Part shown: positions 37,101 to 47,952 of the stretch, one piece after another
Layout of the letters: each line of letters opens with the position of its first letter
Numbering within the stretch: the first letter of the stretch is position 1
Assembly: GCF_033115175.1 (NCBI RefSeq)
Contig: NC_084836.1
Location: 64,471,097 to 64,535,096, forward strand
Length of the DNA stretch: 64,000 nucleotides
Direction of reading: 5' to 3'
Source: Lepus europaeus
Lineage: Eukaryota > Chordata > Mammalia > Lagomorpha > Leporidae
Program-made: the position numbers and the translations under genes
The notes under the pieces: generated by a model
Databases searched by the model: none
Told to the model about the DNA's origin: nothing
What the model saw: only the letters and a program-made list of their open reading frames with translations

Positions 37101-40017
37101 CACTTGATCCGTGCCATCACTGCCGTCTCCTGGGGTCTGCATTGGCAGGAAGCTGAAACCCAGATGGCTGAATACAAGTTGCAGGCATCCTAAGTGGCTG
37201 CCTAGCTGCTAGGCGCGACACTCACCCTCGACCTTGAGTTTAGAGCTGGCGATCGCAAGGGTGGGGTAGGGGAAGAGATGAGGGTGAGAAATTTGATCAG
37301 AGTGATTCAGGTTATGAGTTTGAGTCTAACCATGTTTATAATCACATGGAGATCTCCCCTTTTGGAGCTATATTCCTTATTAAGTCTCTGTTTGGTAGTT
37401 TTTAACTGTACTTTCTCTGTAGGCTATGATCCAAATGAAAGCTTTGTTCTTTCTTGTCTGTTCTTAGTATATTTCTTTAAAAAATTAGCTTATTTTGAGA
37501 GGCAGACATCCTGTCCTCAGGTCTACCGCCCAGTTGCCCTTGATCCAGGAACTCAATCCTCATCTTCCACGTAGGCAGCAGGGACCTAACCACTTGAGCC
37601 ATCACCTGCCACCTTCCAGGGTGAGCGTCAGCAGGACACTGGAATTGGGAGTGAAATAGAGCTGGGACTGAACCCAGGCACTCCAACATGGGATGCAGGC
37701 ATTCCAAGCAACCGCACCAAACTCCTGCCACTGTTTCTTTGTAATTTTCTGATTAAACCTGCTCTGTTCATCAGATAGGATCTTTATACTTGCATGCCTT
37801 AATTATTGAGGGATGACAGCATAGACCCAGAGTCTCCCATTAGCCACCTTGGGCTTTTCTCCTCTGATACCTATCCCAGCCCCCTGTCCCGTGTGTTCTC
37901 CCTTCCAGTCAAGAATCCTATTGAGGCTAGTGTCCTGCTGGCTGAAGCCTCACTGGCACGGAAGCAGCGGAAGACACATACTACCTTTATTCCACTGATG
38001 CTGAACGAAATGCCACAGGTTGGGGATCTGGTGGGCCTCGATGCTGAGTTTGTCACCCTCAATGAGGTAACCAAGACTAAAAAGACAGAACATTGGAATG
38101 GAACTGTAAGGCCATTAGGAGTTACAAGCATTTCTGATTTCCTTATCGACTCTCCTCACATAGGAAGAAGCAGAGTTACGCAGTGATGGCACCAAGTCCA
38201 CCATTAAACCTAGCCAGATGTCAGTGGCAAGGATCACCTGTGTTCGGGGCCAGGGACCAAACGAGGGTATCCCCTTCATTGATGACTACATCTCTACCCA
38301 GGAGCAGGTATTACTGTAGGTGTGCGAGTGAGGCAGACCCTGTACTTGAGAACCCAGGGAAGAGTGGCAGGAGGAGACTCTGCACCTCACTTCCTTTCTC
38401 TGTTCCCAGGTCGTGGATTACTTGACTCAGTACTCGGGGATAAAGCCAGGAGACCTTGACGCCAAGATTTCCTCCAAGCACCTCACAACCCTCAAGTCCA
38501 CCTACTTGAAGCTTCGGTTTCTCATTGACATTGGCGTCAAGTTTGTGGGCCATGGCCTGCAGAAGGACTTCAGGGTCATCAACCTCATGGTTCGGGCAGG
38601 GACTCTTAGGAATCACCTTTGAGGGTGGGGCCCCTCAGGGTATACATTGTGCTTTTGGAGAATGGGAAATGAATCTTTAACTCTCCCACTGTTTTATTCC
38701 TGCCAGGTGCCCAAGGACCAAGTACTTGACACTGTGTACCTGTTCCACATGCCCCGAAAACGAATGATTTCCCTGCGATTCCTTGCATGGTACTTTCTGG
38801 GTGAGTTGCCCTATCTTGTTGACAGCGGAGGTGCTCATTAGAAATAGGAAAACTGCTGGAGGATCAAAGGGGAGTAGGGACAGCCCTGAATTAGCGATGA
38901 GATTCACCAAGGGATTTTTTTTTTTTTTTTGACAGGCAGAGTGGACAGTGAGAGAGAGAGAGAGAGAGAGAGGAAGGTCTTCCTTTTGCTGTTAGTTCAC
39001 CCTCCAATGGCCGCTGCAGCCAGCGCACTGCAGCTGGCACATCGCGCTGATCCAAAGGCAGGAGCCAGGTGCTTCTCCTGGTCTCCCATGCGGGTGCAGG
39101 GCCCAAGCACTTGGGCCATCCTCCACTGCACTCCCGGGCCACAGCAGAGAGCTGGGCTGGAAGAGGGGCAACCGGGACAGAATCCGGTGCCCCGACCGGG
39201 ACTAGAACCCAGTGTGCCGGCGCCGTAAGGCGGAGGATTAGCCTATTGAACCATGGCGCCGGCCCCAAGGGATTTTTACAATTAGCATCAGTATCCCCTC
39301 TACACTAGGGAAGGTGTTTGACTCTTTGCCTTATAGGTTGTTTATTGTTTTCTTTGAGTCATGGGGTGGGAGTCGGGGGGATATGTCACTACCGCCCTTT
39401 GCCTGGTCCCCAACTCTTCTGCCTCTACTCGCCCTAGACCTGAAGATTCAAGGGGAGACCCATGACAGTATTGAGGATGCCCGCACAGCCCTTCAGCTCT
39501 ATCGAAAGTATCTAGAGCTAAGCAAGAACGGCACTGAGCCTGAATCCTTCCACAAGGTGCTCAAGGGCCTTTATGAGAAGGGCCGGAAGATGGACTGGAA
39601 GGTGCCTGAGCCGGAGGGCCAGACAAGTCCCAAGAGTAAGGCCTGGAATGGGAACAGGGAGAGTGGCTCGGACAGGTTTTGATTGCATACATGAAGGTTA
39701 TACCCACCACCACAACGATGATGATGAGTGATGATAACAAGACCAACCTTACCCTATTTTTTGTAAAGTAATTAGCAATTACCATTGCACTTAATCCTCC
39801 TAACAGGCAGGGAAATTGTTTTTATTATTGAAACCCTGCATTGGTCCTCTAATCTCCTCTTGCTGAATTCTGAAATGTTTGGGGAAGGTCCACACCATTT
39901 TCTCATCCATTTTCCTCACGAGAGGCGTCCAGGTGTTCTCTGCACTCGCCTAACAGTCGTGCTCTCGTTTTGTCTCTGACAGACACAGCGGTCTTCTCCT
40001 CAGTGCTGGCGCTCTGA
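25135..40017 (+). CDS. PAN2: PAN2 (USP52), catalytic subunit of the PAN2-PAN3 poly(A) nuclease
   Basis: PAN2 with PAN3 starts cytoplasmic deadenylation by trimming long poly(A) tails 3' to 5'. Coding exons: 25135-25416, 29982-30151, 30256-30376, 30527-30604, 30970-31237, 31613-31955, 32152-32248, 33406-33525, 33742-33861, 34130-34258, 34384-34595, 34691-34827, 34962-35068, 35282-35380, 35499-35572, 35673-35820, 36117-36260, 36387-36446, 36671-36761, 37909-38066, 38164-38307, 38410-38589, 38707-38800, 39438-39635 and 39983-40017. The 3,609 nt are in frame and give 1,202 aa, the human length. Residues 1-420 are the WD40 region, then a linker, a USP-like fold to about 930 and a DEDD exonuclease from about 975. 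The ATG opens [13 protein letters not shown] and sits in an exon that begins at 25021 with 114 nt of 5'UTR. Donors after 30604 (GTCCTC) and 38589 (GTTCGG) are weak. Confidence 0.97.
25842..26156 (-). mobile_element. C-SINE, older subfamily, PAN2 intron
   Basis: Flanks ATCAATGTGATTTTA / ATCAGTGCAATTTTA with two differences. Confidence 0.87.
26358..26673 (+). mobile_element. C-SINE, young, nested
   Basis: Duplication AGAAAAGCA at 26349-26357 and 26674-26682, derived from the host SINE. Confidence 0.92.
26872..27185 (-). mobile_element. C-SINE, young-type, inserted in the host tail
   Basis: T-rich tail merging with the host's AAATAAATA tail; ends GAGCGCCGGCC. ATAAATA-type sequence on both sides. 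Confidence 0.88.
27246..27301 (-). mobile_element. Tailless SINE head, 56 bp
   Basis: Only the 5' head of a C-SINE (reverse complement ending CAGCGCTGGCCC), with no T-tail. It is flanked by a perfect 12-bp duplication CTAATTTACCTT at 27234-27245 and 27302-27313. Confidence 0.85.
27314..28980. other. PAN2: PAN2 intron, no gene
   Basis: Apart from the SINE at 28050-28377, this is degraded sequence that reads like very old LINE/MIR material (for example TGATGTTTAGTAGGCATTTGG at about 28610). No exon or RNA gene was recognised. Confidence 0.5.
28050..28377 (+). mobile_element. Old C-SINE relative, PAN2 intron
   Basis: GGTGGGCATTGTGTCCCAGC head, A-tail at 28351-28377. Confidence 0.8.
28993..29322 (-). 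mobile_element. C-SINE, young, in the tail of another SINE
   Basis: TTTGGACAGGCAGAGTGG start, ATGGCGCCGGCC end. It sits in the T-tail of the next element. Confidence 0.92.
29328..29655 (-). mobile_element. C-SINE, older subfamily
   Basis: TTTTTTTAAGATTTATTTT to CAGCATTGGCCCC. The outer flanks CCTGACTTTTG (28981) and CCTGACTTTCTG (29657) suggest its original duplication. Confidence 0.88.
29769..29809. repeat. Tail-only micro-insertion flanked by a 12-bp direct repeat
   Basis: TGAGACAGTATT at 29769-29780 and 29798-29809 brackets 17 bp of mainly T. It looks like a target-site duplication around an almost empty retroposon. Confidence 0.6.
32946..33263 (+). mobile_element. Old C-SINE relative, PAN2 intron
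   Basis: GGTTGGGCATTTAGCC head and an A-rich tail from 33239. Confidence 0.8.
33742..36761 (+). other. PAN2: PAN2 catalytically dead ubiquitin-hydrolase-like domain
   Basis: These exons code for the USP-fold domain. At the usual USP Cys box (GNTCYxNS) the sequence reads PNAYCNC, with Ala at the nucleophile position, so no peptidase activity is expected, as known for PAN2. Paired Cys motifs ([20 protein letters not shown]) suggest retained zinc binding. Confidence 0.85.
36926..37228 (-). mobile_element. Old C-SINE relative, PAN2 intron
   Basis: TTTATTTGAGAGGCAGAGAG start, ending GACACTCACCCTC. Confidence 0.78.
37472..37729 (-). mobile_element. Old C-SINE relative, PAN2 intron
   Basis: TTAAAAAATTAGCTTATTTTG, GAGAGGCAGACATCC, ending CCAAACTCCTGCC. 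Confidence 0.72.
37909..39635 (+). other. PAN2: PAN2 DEDD-type 3'-5' exonuclease domain
   Basis: RNase D/DnaQ-family motifs are all present: GLDAEFV (Asp978, Glu980 by my count), HGLQKDF (Asp1087) and THDSIEDA (His1134/Asp1139). These are the metal-binding acidic residues and the motif III histidine, so the enzyme looks active. Confidence 0.88.
38920..39264 (-). mobile_element. C-SINE, young, PAN2 intron
   Basis: Duplication CCAAGGGATTTTT at 38907-38919 and 39265-39277. Confidence 0.95.
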
Positions 40018-40630
40018 CCTGCCCTCTCCCTCAGTGCCCTGCAGCCCCAGAACTGGGAGATGGCTTCCCAAGTGGGTCCACCTCCAGAACGGGACCTGCT
40101 CAGGCTCCACAGATGGTGCTATTAATAGAACTGGAACTCAGAAAAATTGATGCAAAGGTTCTAGGAGCCGGATTCCTTCTTCATCCTTTGCAAAACAGCA
40201 GGCCAGATACAAAGTCTAGACCCAGACGGAGAGTGATTGGCATTCTTAATAAATACCCTGGGTGATTAGTATCTAGGCGGAGAAGGTTCTGGGACCAACA
40301 CTCTCAGCTCCTAGCTGGCTGGGGACTGAAGTACTGGACAGTGACAAGAGGATATACTTAGTAGCTCAAGATTTAGCTCAAGTCTTCAATTGCTCAGGGG
40401 ATGCCTGGAGGGATCATCATGTTGCAGCTTGGCGAATCAAGAAAACTACAGTTGCCAATACCGTTGCCAAAAGGGACTTTGTTTCCTGGACAAAGCTTGG
40501 CTGCTGGCTTCATTCCTGCTGACAGCTGAGAAGCATCTGTCTTCCATCTTTCCCGTCTCAAGTTTTGTTATTTTTTAAAAATTTATTTTATGCCGCATGT
40601 TTTATAAAATAAAAACGAAAATATTGTCTA
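40018..40630 (+). other. PAN2: PAN2 3'UTR
   Basis: Unique sequence from the TGA to AATAAA hexamers at 40248-40253 and 40608-40613. The two hexamers allow short and long 3'UTRs of about 0.25 and 0.6 kb. No SINE is inserted here. Confidence 0.7.
40608..40613 (+). terminator. PAN2: PAN2 distal polyadenylation signal
   Basis: AATAAA in ATAAAATAAAAAC, about 590 nt past the stop. A proximal AATAAA at 40248-40253 is an alternative. Confidence 0.65.
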
Positions 40631-40859
40631 ATCACCTGTCTCATTATAGAACTGCTTTTGTAGGGGGTCTGTGAAGCTCTATTTTTTTTTTTTTTGGCTT
40701 CTTATTAACACTCAGAAGACTCAAGTTGTGCTCAAATCCGCATCCGGGAATGAAGGTAAAGCTTCGGAGTCCAAAGTTAAGGATACGGGAGAAGTGAAAT
40801 TACTCCCTTCCTGGACAACATTAGGTCTTTGCGGTAGATGCCCAGTACCCTAGGGTCAG

Positions 40860-41560
40860 AATGCTGTGAAGACATGTGGTATGGTTTGCGTAAGCCGCAA
40901 AACTACAAGTCCCAGCGCATCTGCTGACACCAGCAGCAGCAGCAAAGGTCAGCTGGCGCTGCAGTGCGTTCTGGGAGATGTAGTTTCGAGGCGAGGTCGT
41001 CTGGCAGGCTAGCAGCAGCCCGGTGTTCTGAAGGTCCTAGCCCACCTAGAGCGATGCATCGCTCGCGCCTCACCGCTCCGGTGTAACACGCCGGGCTCCG
41101 TCCGCGCCCAGCGCCGCTCCTGTTCTGCTACCCGCCGGCAGCCGGTCACGTGGAGCCCTTGGCCACGCAAGTCTGGGTCCTTCTGCAAGCGACCGGGGTC
41201 CTCGCCACCTCAGTGCCGCTCCCACGTTGCCTGTTCGCGCGAGAGTTTGCAGGGGCGGGTTTAGGGTCGCTGTGTGGTGGGGGCTCGCCCGGCCACACAA
41301 CCCGAGCCCCGCTTAGGCGCCCAGTTAGGGTGCAGGGAGCTGGGTCAGGCGGCTGCCTGGGCACCCCGTTTCTAGAAAGCACCGACGCGCTCTGGAGGAA
41401 CACGGACAGCCCCGCTCCCCCCTTAGCCAGGTGCGAGGCTCGGGAGCCACCGAGGCCAAAGTGAGAGTCCGGCGATTTTGCAGCGCCTGGGCCACGGCGG
41501 CGGCCCTGGGAGCAGAGGTGGGACGCGTGCGGCGCTAAGGGCTGGGGACCGGCTGCAGCG
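40860..41560 (+). promoter_or_regulatory. CNPY2: CNPY2 CpG-rich promoter with two inverted ZNF143-type sites
   Basis: CpG-rich DNA between PAN2's end and CNPY2. ACTACAAGTCCCAGCGCAT at 40902-40920 matches the ZNF143/THAP11 (SBS) motif, and a second copy in reverse orientation spans 40964-40986. The non-coding first exon must lie here or shortly after; its donor was not resolved. The coding exon's acceptor is at 42022. Confidence 0.7.
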
Positions 41561-42047
41561 AAAGCAATGGGGGAGCCCTCAGAAAGGGGGCTGGTCCACA
41601 CGGGCAGTCCCTTGGAGGCTGGCGGTGGGCATGCGGGCATCTTCTGTGCAGGATCCAGTCAGGGCCTGGTTGTTGAGCGCTCTGGTCGCTGGCCGCCTGG
41701 CCTGACCGCAGGCCCCTCGCACGGTCGCCGGCCTCCGTCCCGTAGCTGCCACATAGCCCTGTGAACCCTTGGCCTCTAATGGTATCGTACCAACACTTAG
41801 GGGCTCACCTGCCCCTGAGCCCCAAGCCCTGCGCTCCGGAGGGGTCAGCCCTCGAGCGCCGGCACAGAGGAGCTTCTTTGTGTCCCAGCCATTTCCTGGA
41901 AAGCAGTCAGAATGGCAGGAGGCTTTTGAAGGCCTTGGGATGGAGAGGTGGAGTGTGGGGGGTGCAGGGGAAGTAGAGTCGGTTCCTTACTCTGTGTTGT
42001 TTTTTTTCCCACCCAAATCCAGGTGGAGCAACCCCATTACATTAAAG

Positions 42048-44928
42048 ATGAAAGGCTGGGGTTGGCTGGCCCTGCTTCTTGGGGCCCTGCTGGGAACTGC
42101 CTGGGCTCGGAGGAGCCAGGATCTACACTGTGGAGGTAAAAAAAAAGCACACAAAACATAAGAAGGGGGAGGTAGCGGACTCTGGGCAGGGCATGAGACC
42201 CAAGGCCTGGGGGAAAATGAATGCGAATCCCTCTTACCCAGCTTGCAGGGCTCTGGTGGATGAACTCGAGTGGGAGATCGCCCAGGTGGACCCCAAGAAG
42301 ACCATTCAGATGGGATCTTTCCGGATCAATCCAGACGGCAGCCAGTCGGTGGTGGAGGTAACTGTTAGTTCCCCCGGAGAGTTCACTCTGGCTTTGAATG
42401 GGAACGCAGCTCATTAAGACGGACTTTGGTTTTATAGAAATGAAGACTAACTCAGAGAGGTCCCTGAAAGATTGGGCTCTGTCTCATGAGGTTATTCCTT
42501 GTGTGCCTTCTTTCGGGCTCCAACCCCTAAATATTCTGTTTTTGTACAGAACTTGTCACTGGGAGCCCTGATCAGCCCTCTTCTTTATACATCTATAATT
42601 CGTGTCACTCCTGTTTCCTCCCTAGCACTGGGATACATACAGACTTTCATTCAAAAAGAATAAAAGGTCTTATGCTTGTAATTAGGAAATTGATTTCAGC
42701 TGAAAATGTAACACACACAAAGCTGTACATAGTGAGCAGTATGTAAACATTAAGGTTATGAAGCTTTTGGGTTTTTTTAGTACTTTTTTTTTTTTAAAGA
42801 TTTATTTACTCTTTATTTGAAAGGCAGAGTTACAGAGAGACAGAGGGAGAGAGAGAGACAGAGAGAGAGGTGTCTTCTATCCGCTGGTTCACTCCCCAGT
42901 TGGTTGCAACAGCCAGAGCTGTGCCGATCCAAAGCCAGGAGCTTCCTCTGGGTCTCCCACGAAGGTGCAGGGGCCCAAGCACTTGAACCATCTTCCACTA
43001 TTTTCCCAGGCCACAGCAGAGAGCTGGATCAGAAGTGGACCAGCCAGGATTTGAACCAGCTCCCATATGGGATGCCAGCCCTGCAGGCGGTGGCTTCACG
43101 TGCTATACCACACGGCCGGCCCCTGTGAAATTTTTTTTTGACAGGCAGAGTTAGAGAGGGAGAGAGAGAGAAAGATCTTCCTTCCATTGGTTCACCCTCC
43201 AAATGGCTGCTACTGCCGGTGCACTGCGCCGATCCGAAGCCAGGAACCAGGTGCTTCCGCCTAGTCTTCCATGCGAGTTCAGGACCCAAGCACTTGGGCC
43301 ATCCTCCACTGCCTTCCCGGGCCACAGCAGAGAGCTGGACTGAAAGAGGAGCAACTGGGACAGAACCGGCACCCCAACCGGGACTAGAACCCAGGGTGCT
43401 GGCGCCACAGGCAGAGGATTAGCCTAGTGAGCTGCAGCACTGGCCGAATTGTTTTAATAGTTGTCATCCTCATATCCTGTTCTGCGTCTCTATTGCTATC
43501 CTACTGCAAACAAGTGTCGATTTCATTATAATGCCAAAAAAATAAAAATAAATTATCAAGGAGTGATAAGAGGTGCTGAAGGTTGGGTTGGTAACCATGG
43601 TCAAAGATTTAATCAGTCACACGCAGATAATGAAGACTCCATAAAAAACCAAAAAGGACAGGATTCAGAGAGCTTCTGGGTGGCTGAACACGTGGAGGCT
43701 TTTGGAGGGTGGTGCTCAGGGCATGGAAGCTCTGTGCCTCTCTTCATCTGAAGCCTTTGTAATATTCTTTATAATAAGTTGGTAAACATGAGTATTGATC
43801 ACCTACAGTCATAAGAACGAATTCAAAGGAAAAGAACACCATTGATCAGAGTTGATAATTTGGAGTTAATGCTACATGTCTTATTTGTGCCATGCAGTAA
43901 GATAAAACCATATATTTTTGTACTTTGAAACTATACAAATAAAGCCATACTGTGTTAGTTAGGGAAGGATTTTTAGAATAAGTTGGTTGAGCCAGAGTTG
44001 GAAGGAAGAGTAAGGATATAAATTACTGACGCGCAGACATAGGAGACAGTGACCGAAGGCTGAGGACTTTTCCAGGTGCCTTACGCCCGCTCCGAGGCCC
44101 ACCTCACAGAGCTGCTCGAGGAAGTATGTGACCGCATGAAGGAGTATGGGGAACAGATCGACCCGTCCACCCACCGCAAGAACTACGTGCGCGTGGTGGG
44201 CCGCAACGGAGAATCCAGCGAACTGGATCTGCAGGGCATCCGCATTGACTCGGATATCAGCGGCACCCTCAAGTTTGCGGTGAGCTCTGGCATGGGCGTA
44301 ACTCGTTCTTGGAAATTGGGAGGGCTGTTGGACGGCTCAAGTAGAAAGTTGGGCTGAAGTCCTTGTCCTCCTCTCTGGAGGTAGAGGCAGGAGGCCTCTT
44401 CCTGCCGCCCTGTATCACTCGTCTCTCCTTTGGGTCGGCAGTGTGAGAGCATCGTGGAAGAATATGAGGATGAACTCATTGAATTCTTTTCCCGAGAGGC
44501 TGACAATGTTAAAGACAAACTTTGTAGTAAGCGAACAGGTAAGCTACTCCCCATTTATCTCCTGTTCTCACCGCCCTATGGAACCTAGCCACCTTCTCTT
44601 GGGAACCCTGATAATAGCCCAAGAGTTGGTTTCCATTTCCTTTGCCTCTTGGCTTAGGGACTAGGAGTGTTCCTCTCCATTCTCTGTCTGCTTTCAGATT
44701 TGAGATAGAAGCAGGGTGGGGGGCAGGGGCGGTGCAGAGGGGGATGTTTTGTCATTTCTAAGCATATGCTCTCGAGCATGGTGGTTGGTGTGTACGTCAG
44801 TTTGGCTTACCGTCTTTCCTTGTTAGTGGCGTGTGTCAGAATGAAAGTGGCGTTTCCCTTCCAATCGTTATGTACTGTTTGCAGATCTGTGTGACCATGC
44901 CCTGCATATATCTCACGATGAGCTATGA
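42048..44928 (+). CDS. CNPY2: CNPY2, canopy FGF signaling regulator 2 (ER saposin-like protein)
   Basis: CNPY2 is a small ER-luminal protein of the canopy/saposin-B-like family, linked to the unfolded-protein response and to stabilising the LDL receptor through MYLIP. Coding exons: 42048-42135, 42242-42357, 44076-44279, 44442-44538 and 44885-44928 (TGA). They total 549 nt, 182 aa, the human length. The protein has a signal peptide (MKGWGWLALLLGALLGTAWA), saposin-type cysteines (HCGACRALV, EEVCDRM, FACESIVEEY, KLCSKRTDLCDH) and the ER-retrieval terminus HDEL. The exon holding the ATG starts at 42023. It matches remembered human CNPY2 almost exactly. It lies downstream of PAN2 on the same strand. 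Confidence 0.97.
42659..42664 (+). terminator. CNPY2: Possible intronic polyadenylation signal in CNPY2
   Basis: AATAAA about 300 nt into the intron after exon 42242-42357. Reading through that donor stays open to a stop at 42415-42417, giving a possible 87-residue truncated product with C terminus GNAAH. Confidence 0.35.
42784..43123 (-). mobile_element. C-SINE, older subfamily, CNPY2 intron
   Basis: T-run, AAAGATTTATTTAC, ending ACGGCCGGCCCC. Confidence 0.9.
43131..43445 (-). mobile_element. C-SINE, young-type, CNPY2 intron
   Basis: T-run and GACAGGCAGAGTTAGAG, ending GCAGCACTGGCC. Seven bp after the preceding SINE. Confidence 0.9.
43556..43800 (+). mobile_element. Degraded ERV LTR (ERVL-like), CNPY2 intron
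   Basis: TTTAATCAGTCACACGCAG, CCATAAAAAACCAAAAAGG and AGAGAGCTTCTGGGTGGCTG resemble an old mammalian LTR family, with a TATAATAA-type poly(A) region near 43770. No viral coding sequence. Confidence 0.55.
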
Positions 44929-44999
44929 ACCATTGGAGCAGCCCAGACTGACTTGATGGATCACCCCCAGGAGGGGAAGACGGTGGCATTGCCTTTTAT

Positions 45000-46060
45000 A
45001 TTATGTTTTTACCGAGATGAACTGAAAAAAAATATGAAACCAAAAGTGCAAATGTGTTGTCTTTGCATGCCCGGAGTCAGCCTTTCCATTAGGCCTGAAC
45101 ATAGGGGATTACAGATAGGGAAGGAAGAGCTTGAGGGCTGGTGCAGTGGAAAGAGAGCTCTGAACCCTTCACTCTTGCCTTCTGAGGTTACGCCCCACTC
45201 ATGAACTAGATAAGCAGTTATTCACTGTCCGCCCGAAACGGTGTGCTTAGATTCTAATTATGGAGAAGAGAGGACCCTCTACGCCGGTGGTAGTACAGAA
45301 TTCTAGAAATTCCTTGTACCCATGCCAACGAAGCACATAAAACAGAGCTTGGTCTTGGAGGAAATACTGCTCATGCATTCTTGTTCCCTCCCTGCCCTTG
45401 CAGATGGAGGGACCAGCAAGAGCAGAGACAGGAAGGGGAGAGTGGATGTGACCAGCTCAGCTGACAAGTAAGGGGAGAGGTGAGGGAAGCCGTGTTATTT
45501 CGTGAAAGGCCTTGCTTGTGAACGTAAGCTTTAAGATTTGATGCCAGCAGCAACAGAGCGCAGGTCTTTCTCATCTCCATCACAAGCCACTGTCAGTCTG
45601 GACTTTGTTAAGTTTAGAGATTCTGTACTAGGCCTCAGGGATTAGAATCTAAGGGTACCTTTCTTCCTGCAGGGGGTGGAGGGGAATTTCTTTAACACCC
45701 TGATTCTGAAGTGTAGCTGTCTCAGGGTTTAGAGTGAAACATTTCTGTCTCAGGAATGCCTTAAGGAGGGAACACTTGAACAAGGATTTTATTTCTTTTA
45801 TTTATTTATTTTTATTTAAAGCATTTTAAAATCTAAAGGGACCTTGGAGGTCATCTGGCTCATGTCTGCCCATTTTACAGGCAGAGAAACAAGGCCGAAG
45901 GAGGCCATGGTTACTGACTTACTGTTCAGTGACAAAACTGGATCTGCGAGGATCTTGCTTTCCCGAGTGCCAGTCTGATCTGGTGCAGCCACAGAGTAGC
46001 TTCTGATTTAAATCGTTCTTAGCGCCCTGCGCTGGGCCTGGCCAACAGAATGGAAGTTCA
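45000..46060. other. Intergenic, CNPY2 3' flank
   Basis: Unique sequence including the CNPY2 3'UTR start. An ancient repeat fragment at about 45830-45920 (AAAGGGACCTTGGAGGTCAT ... TTTTACAGGCAGAGAAAC) is the only element recognised. No gene. Confidence 0.5.
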
Positions 46061-46061
46061 A

Positions 46062-46385
46062 CGGGGTGGGCATTTGGGGCAGTGATCGAGAGGCTGCTGG
46101 AGCCCGCGCCCCACATCCGTGTGCCTGGTCTCCCGTTCTGGCTGTGCTGCGCATTTCAGCTCCCTACTAGCGTGACCCTGGGAGGCAGCAGGAGATGGCT
46201 CAGGTACTTGGCCCCTGCCACCCACATGGGAGACTTAGATAAAGTTTTGGGCTCCTGGCTTTGGCGTGACCCAGCAACAGCTGTTGTAGGCATTTGGGGA
46301 GTGAACCAGCAGATGGGAGATCAGTCTCTGTCTATCTGCTTATCTGTCTCTGTCTCTGCCTTTCAAGTAAATTGGAAAAAAAAAA
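46062..46385 (+). mobile_element. Old C-SINE relative
   Basis: GGGGTGGGCATTTGGGGCAG head, TTTCAAGTAAATTGG tail. Confidence 0.8.
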
Positions 46386-46869
46386 TCTGTTAGGTATTCG
46401 ACAAAGCTTCCTTGTAGCACCCATCGCTATGAAATGTTATTGCTAGTGAAAACAATGACTCTTATAACTCATCTATTTAATCAGACATTTTTGATACATA
46501 ATAATGTGTACAGTTCTATAAAGTCTTTTTCCTTAACTGGGAAAGCTCTTGTTTTATTTATTGGCCTTCCTTCTTTTTTCCTTCAAGGTGTCTGCCTCTT
46601 TGTACCTCCTTCATTTAACAGTGTCATCTACAGGAATTCCTACTCCCTGCACGTTATCCTGCTGGTGAGAAAACCCTTCCTTGGGACCAAGGAGGTGTAG
46701 GAGGCGACCACGGCCTCTGAAAGCGTTAACACATGAGCCCAGAACAGGCCCCGTGGTGCTCGTTCATAGAACTCAGAGCCTGGTGTTGATTCCATCTTCT
46801 CTCATCAGCCCAAAGCAATGCTCTGTCCTGTCGAATCAGTTTCCCAAACCAGTTCTAAGGAAGCTTTTA

Positions 46870-47170
46870 AAAATTTTTGTTTATTTTCATTTATTCAAAA
46901 GGCAGAGAGACACAGAGAGAGATCATTCTTCCATCTTCTGGTTCGCACCTCCAAATGCCCACAACAGCTGAGACTGAGCCAGGCTAAATCCTGAAGCTCA
47001 GAACCCAATAATCTAGGTCTCTTACGTAGGTGCAGGGGTCCAAGTATTTGAGCCATCACCTGCTGCTTCCAGGGTACTCAAAGAAGCTGGAACTGGAAGC
47101 AAACCCAGGCATTCTGATATTGGATGTGGATGTTCCAAGTAGCATCTTAACCACTGCACCAAACACCTCC
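46870..47170 (-). mobile_element. Old C-SINE relative
   Basis: TTATTCAAAAGGCAGAGAGAC to CACCAAACACCTCC. Confidence 0.78.
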
Positions 47171-47404
47171 TCTTATAACTTTTTTCCTTCTGTGCTGCAT
47201 ATGAGTAATATTCACATTCTTCATACTCCAGAGAGTATACCTGGTTCTCCCGTTGCCTGCTTGATGTCTAAACATTCCTTTCTCTTCCAGAAAGCTAGGT
47301 CTGTCAGAAGTATTCAGGGTGATACGGCTGTAGAAGTATAAAAGCATTCTTATAGGAGACTTGAGACTTTTACCAAAAACAAAAATTATAAGTTTTAATA
47401 AATT

Positions 47405-47704
47405 TTCTATTAAGATTTGTTTGCTTGAAAGGCAATGACAGAAAAAGATTTTTCACCTGCTGGTTTATTCTCCAAATGGCCTCAAATCCAGGGCTGGGCT
47501 AGACTAAAACCAGGAGCCCAGAATTCCATCTGGGTACCCCACACAGAGGGGGGCAGAGGCCCAAGTAACTGGGCTGTCGTCCCAGGTGCATTAGCAGGGA
47601 GCAGCATTGGAAACAGCAGCCAGGACGTGAACAGCGCTCCAGGACGGGTTGCAGGTGTTAACCATTGGGGCCTTAAGCTGTTGTGCCGCAACCTTCCTGG
47701 CCCC
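47405..47704 (-). mobile_element. Old C-SINE relative
   Basis: TTAAGATTTGTTTGCTTG to CAACCTTCCTGGCCCC. Confidence 0.78.
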
Positions 47705-47952
47705 AGTAATAAACTTAGTGATGAAACTCACTGCTTTGTCCAGGTACCATTAAGAACTCTCCAGCTGGAGGGTCTGCCACAGTGATACGTCCGACGTAGG
47801 AAAGGGCAGAAGTTACCTTGATCTGCTCCTCAGAAGGTTATAAGGATACATGCTACACATTTCTAAGTTCATACCACAATGAATTAGTCTTAACCTGTCT
47901 GGAGGCTTACTAAAACAACTTATTCCAGCCCAGCATTGGGTGTAGCATGTAC

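Noticed and set aside
41146-41640. 164-codon minus-strand ORF in the CNPY2 CpG island
   Set aside because: GC-rich DNA has few stop codons, and the Pro/Arg/Ser-rich translation resembles no protein family.
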